Shown piece by piece: positions 62,014 to 64,000 of a DNA stretch of 64,000 bases (position 1 is its first letter; the number at the start of each line of letters is the position of its first letter). The stretch lies in NCBI GenBank assembly GCA_947648875.1, contig CANSPM010000007.1, positions 1 to 64,000 on the forward strand. Direction: 5' to 3'. The DNA is from an uncultured Lachnospiraceae bacterium (GTDB lineage Bacteria; Bacillota; Clostridia; Lachnospirales; Lachnospiraceae). The notes beneath the pieces were generated by a model that saw only the letters and a list, made by a program, of their open reading frames with translations, was not told where the DNA came from and did not search any database. Position numbers and translations under genes: made by a program.

Positions 62014-64000
62014 CTATTCCAGCGGCAGACCAAATTCAGTACGCTTCTTGGTCAGCTCCTCATTAATTGTGATCGCGTAGTCTATGATAGTCTCCCGCGC
62101 GTCTTCCTTCTTGTTGATCACCCTTCGGATGGCATTGGTGATATGGCGTCCCGTATAGTAGCCGCCAGGCACCTCCCGGATGCCCACTGTCTGGTGCCAC
62201 TGGTCCAGCAGTACCTCGATGTCATCCGCGCTCCAGGCCAGCTGTGAGAACGCGTTGATGTTGGCGGTGGCATATCTGGCGGAGGAACCCAGCAAAGCCT
62301 CGATCTCCCGTCCAAAGCGAATCTGTGTCTCCGTCTGGGACCACCACTTCATAAACTCCCAGGCATTCTGCTTATGCTGCTCATTATCCTGCTTGATCAT
62401 CATTGTAGCGCTGCCGCTGATAAAATCTGACCGGTCTATGTATGTCTCACCGTTCTCATCCACCCTTTCCGTGCCGGGAATCAGAGTGAAATCCCACAAT
62501 CCCCGGATCTCCGGTGCGGATACCATCAGGGTATTGTATGTAGCGTAGTTCGCCACGCCCACGGGCATCTCCCCGGAACGGAACCGGCTTACAAAGTCAA
62601 AGAAAACAGGAATACCATAATCGTTAAAATACTTGATATAGTCTGCCATGGCTTCCACGCCGGCCTCTTCGTCCACCGTGGTCCTGGTGCCCTTCTCGTT
62701 ATACAGGTCTCCACCGTACTGGAACAGCATGCTGAAATACATACTCAGGTCCGCACTGTTGGAGGCAACCTGTGTGCTGGCCACCGCGCTTCCGCTGGAA
62801 CCGCCCGCGCTGGGAATACCGATGGACATGTTATTGCCCTGTATTGTAGGAAGCATCTCCACCAGTTCCTGCCAGGTGTTGGGAACCTCCAGCTCCAGCT
62901 GTTCCAGAATATCCTTGCGGTAGAACAGCACGTTGAAAGTCTGGGTCTCGGGTACCGCATATATATGTCCGTCCAGGGAATACTGCCTGTAGGAGCTGGG
63001 CGTGTAATTAGCCAGAACCTCCTGATAATCCGCAAACTGGGTGATATCCTCCACCGAATTACGCAGCGCGTAGTTCACCGGCTGATCCGCGCCGATGGAG
63101 AGCACCACGTCCGGGCCCCTTCCCGCCACCACCGCAGTCAGCAGCGCGTCCTGTGCCACAATCTCCACATTGACTTTAATACCGCTCTGAGGGGTAAACG
63201 TATCATCCACCATGGATTTCAGGATTGTGCCCTGATCGCGTCCTGTCAACACCCATACTTTAATGACTTCTTCACTGCCCTCTTCATAGACATCGCCCAC
63301 AGCGTCATAGTCAACCACGAAGGAAGCCACGAAAGAACGCACCTCATGAGCCAGTTTGTCAAAGAAGTTTGTTGTATCTTTCTCCGGTTTTGTATCTGTA
63401 CCGCTAACCACTATATAGTCGATATCCAGCTTGGACTCGCTCATGTTCAGGATCGCTGTACCCAGAGCGGTAATATTATCCTTAAAGGTCACAAATTCCG
63501 TGGTGATCTTGCCCGGCTTTTCCATAAATCTCTCCAGCTGCTGGGCTATGGTCTGGGCCGTCGCGATCTTATCCGCCTTCTGGCCGCTGTAGGCCACCAC
63601 CTCATCCACCACTTTGTAGAGTCTCATGCGCTCCAGGTCGATGGCTTCCATGACCTCCGGATAATTGGTGTCAATATGATAGTCTCTGTAGTGGTCAGGA
63701 GTCGCGCCGGTATATACCAAAATTGTTCTGTAAATCTGGTTCAGACGGAATGTGCAGTCTTCCAGCTCCTCCATAATGGGACCCATATCTCCCAACGCGG
63801 CCTCCAGCCGCAGGGTATGCGTACCCGCCGTCAGATAAAATTCATAGGGATTGCCTTCCTCATCAGCCAGCGTCTTGCACTCCCATTCGTTTTTATAATC
63901 GAAGGAGACGTTCTTTGCCTCCTCGAACGGGATTTCTCCATCTATGTAGAGAATCCGGCTGGACACGCTGCCTCTGGAATAATTCTGCCGTCCCTTGATC
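62014..64000 (-). CDS. Large extracellular solute-binding protein (5' end outside the window)
   Basis: The last 662 codons of a binding protein whose start lies beyond the right edge; the frame is open to position 64000. The visible N-terminal part (about 200 residues) is a beta-rich then helical region (FDYKNEWECKTL, YEFYLTAGTHTLRL) not found in standard CUT1 proteins. The binding-protein domain follows: VWVLTGRDQGTILKSM, RGPDVVLSIG, GHIYAVPETQTFNVLFYR, WQELVEMLP, GEMPVGVANYATYN and FMKWWSQTETQ. It probably delivers a long or complex glycan to the adjacent permeases. Confidence 0.88.
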   Translation of the reverse strand, partial: IKGRQNYSRGSVSSRILYIDGEIPFEEAKNVSFDYKNEWECKTLADEEGNPYEFYLTAGTHTLRLEAALGDMGPIMEELEDCTFRLNQIYRTILVYTGATPDHYRDYHIDTNYPEVMEAIDLERMRLYKVVDEVVAYSGQKADKIATAQTIAQQLERFMEKPGKITTEFVTFKDNITALGTAILNMSESKLDIDYIVVSGTDTKPEKDTTNFFDKLAHEVRSFVASFVVDYDAVGDVYEEGSEEVIKVWVLTGRDQGTILKSMVDDTFTPQSGIKVNVEIVAQDALLTAVVAGRGPDVVLSIGADQPVNYALRNSVEDITQFADYQEVLANYTPSSYRQYSLDGHIYAVPETQTFNVLFYRKDILEQLELEVPNTWQELVEMLPTIQGNNMSIGIPSAGGSSGSAVASTQVASNSADLSMYFSMLFQYGGDLYNEKGTRTTVDEEAGVEAMADYIKYFNDYGIPVFFDFVSRFRSGEMPVGVANYATYNTLMVSAPEIRGLWDFTLIPGTERVDENGETYIDRSDFISGSATMMIKQDNEQHKQNAWEFMKWWSQTETQIRFGREIEALLGSSARYATANINAFSQLAWSADDIEVLLDQWHQTVGIREVPGGYYTGRHITNAIRRVINKKEDARETIIDYAITINEELTKKRTEFGLPLE

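Overview
The window looks like chromosome from a spore-forming anaerobic member of Clostridia, most likely Lachnospiraceae. It carries spoIIAA-spoIIAB-sigF and spoVA genes, a valine T-box leader ahead of valS, a PadR/DUF1700/DUF4097 cell-envelope module, a pyrophosphate-type phosphofructokinase, and a large polysaccharide-utilisation operon with Gram-positive CUT1 ABC parts. Nearly all genes lie on the minus strand. I saw no rRNA, tRNA, CRISPR array, insertion sequence or phage genes. The species cannot be named from the sequence alone.

Left part (1-22 kb). This is a sporulation region that has been opened up. In transcription order (right to left) it holds spoIIAA-spoIIAB-sigF (21.1-19.3 kb), a GH25 muramidase with its own promoter and terminator (19.2-17.9 kb), spoVAA-AB-AC (17.6-15.8 kb), about 13 kb of unrelated genes, and then spoVAD and spoVAE (2.4-0.4 kb). 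The unrelated block contains an XRE-PurM fusion, a GH5 lipoprotein, a DUF368 lipid-carrier transporter, a soluble CZB chemoreceptor, a Ca-type P-ATPase, an RsmF-like methyltransferase, trpS, an SH3 membrane protein and a DUF2262 protein.

Middle part (21-47 kb). Here are housekeeping and envelope genes: a zinc-ribbon/TPR membrane protein, folC, valS with its T-box leader, a three-gene ABC exporter, an ECF S component, a broken DUF3781 gene, padR-DUF1700-DUF4097 behind a striking inverted-repeat operator, a PlsY-like acyltransferase with a diacylglycerol-type glycosyltransferase, a nuclease-helicase fusion, an HPr/Crh-like protein without the catalytic His, a radical-SAM DNA-repair pair under LexA-like boxes, a PPi-PFK and an orphan FliD-like protein.

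Right part (47-64 kb). A protein built from two copies of an unrecognised domain comes first. It is followed by a long minus-strand carbohydrate operon: two solute-binding proteins, four CUT1 permeases, a membrane-anchored DUF5696 protein, a Yip1 membrane protein, an NHL-propeller membrane protein and a GH43 glycosidase. No ATPase gene is present, so a shared MsmK/UgpC-type ATPase elsewhere is implied. The operon continues past the right edge.

The best leads are the dual-transporter NHL/Yip1/DUF5696 operon, the XRE-PurM fusion with an altered active-site loop, the LexA-boxed radical-SAM operon, the duplicated-domain protein, the split spoVA locus and the structured leader of the padR operon.
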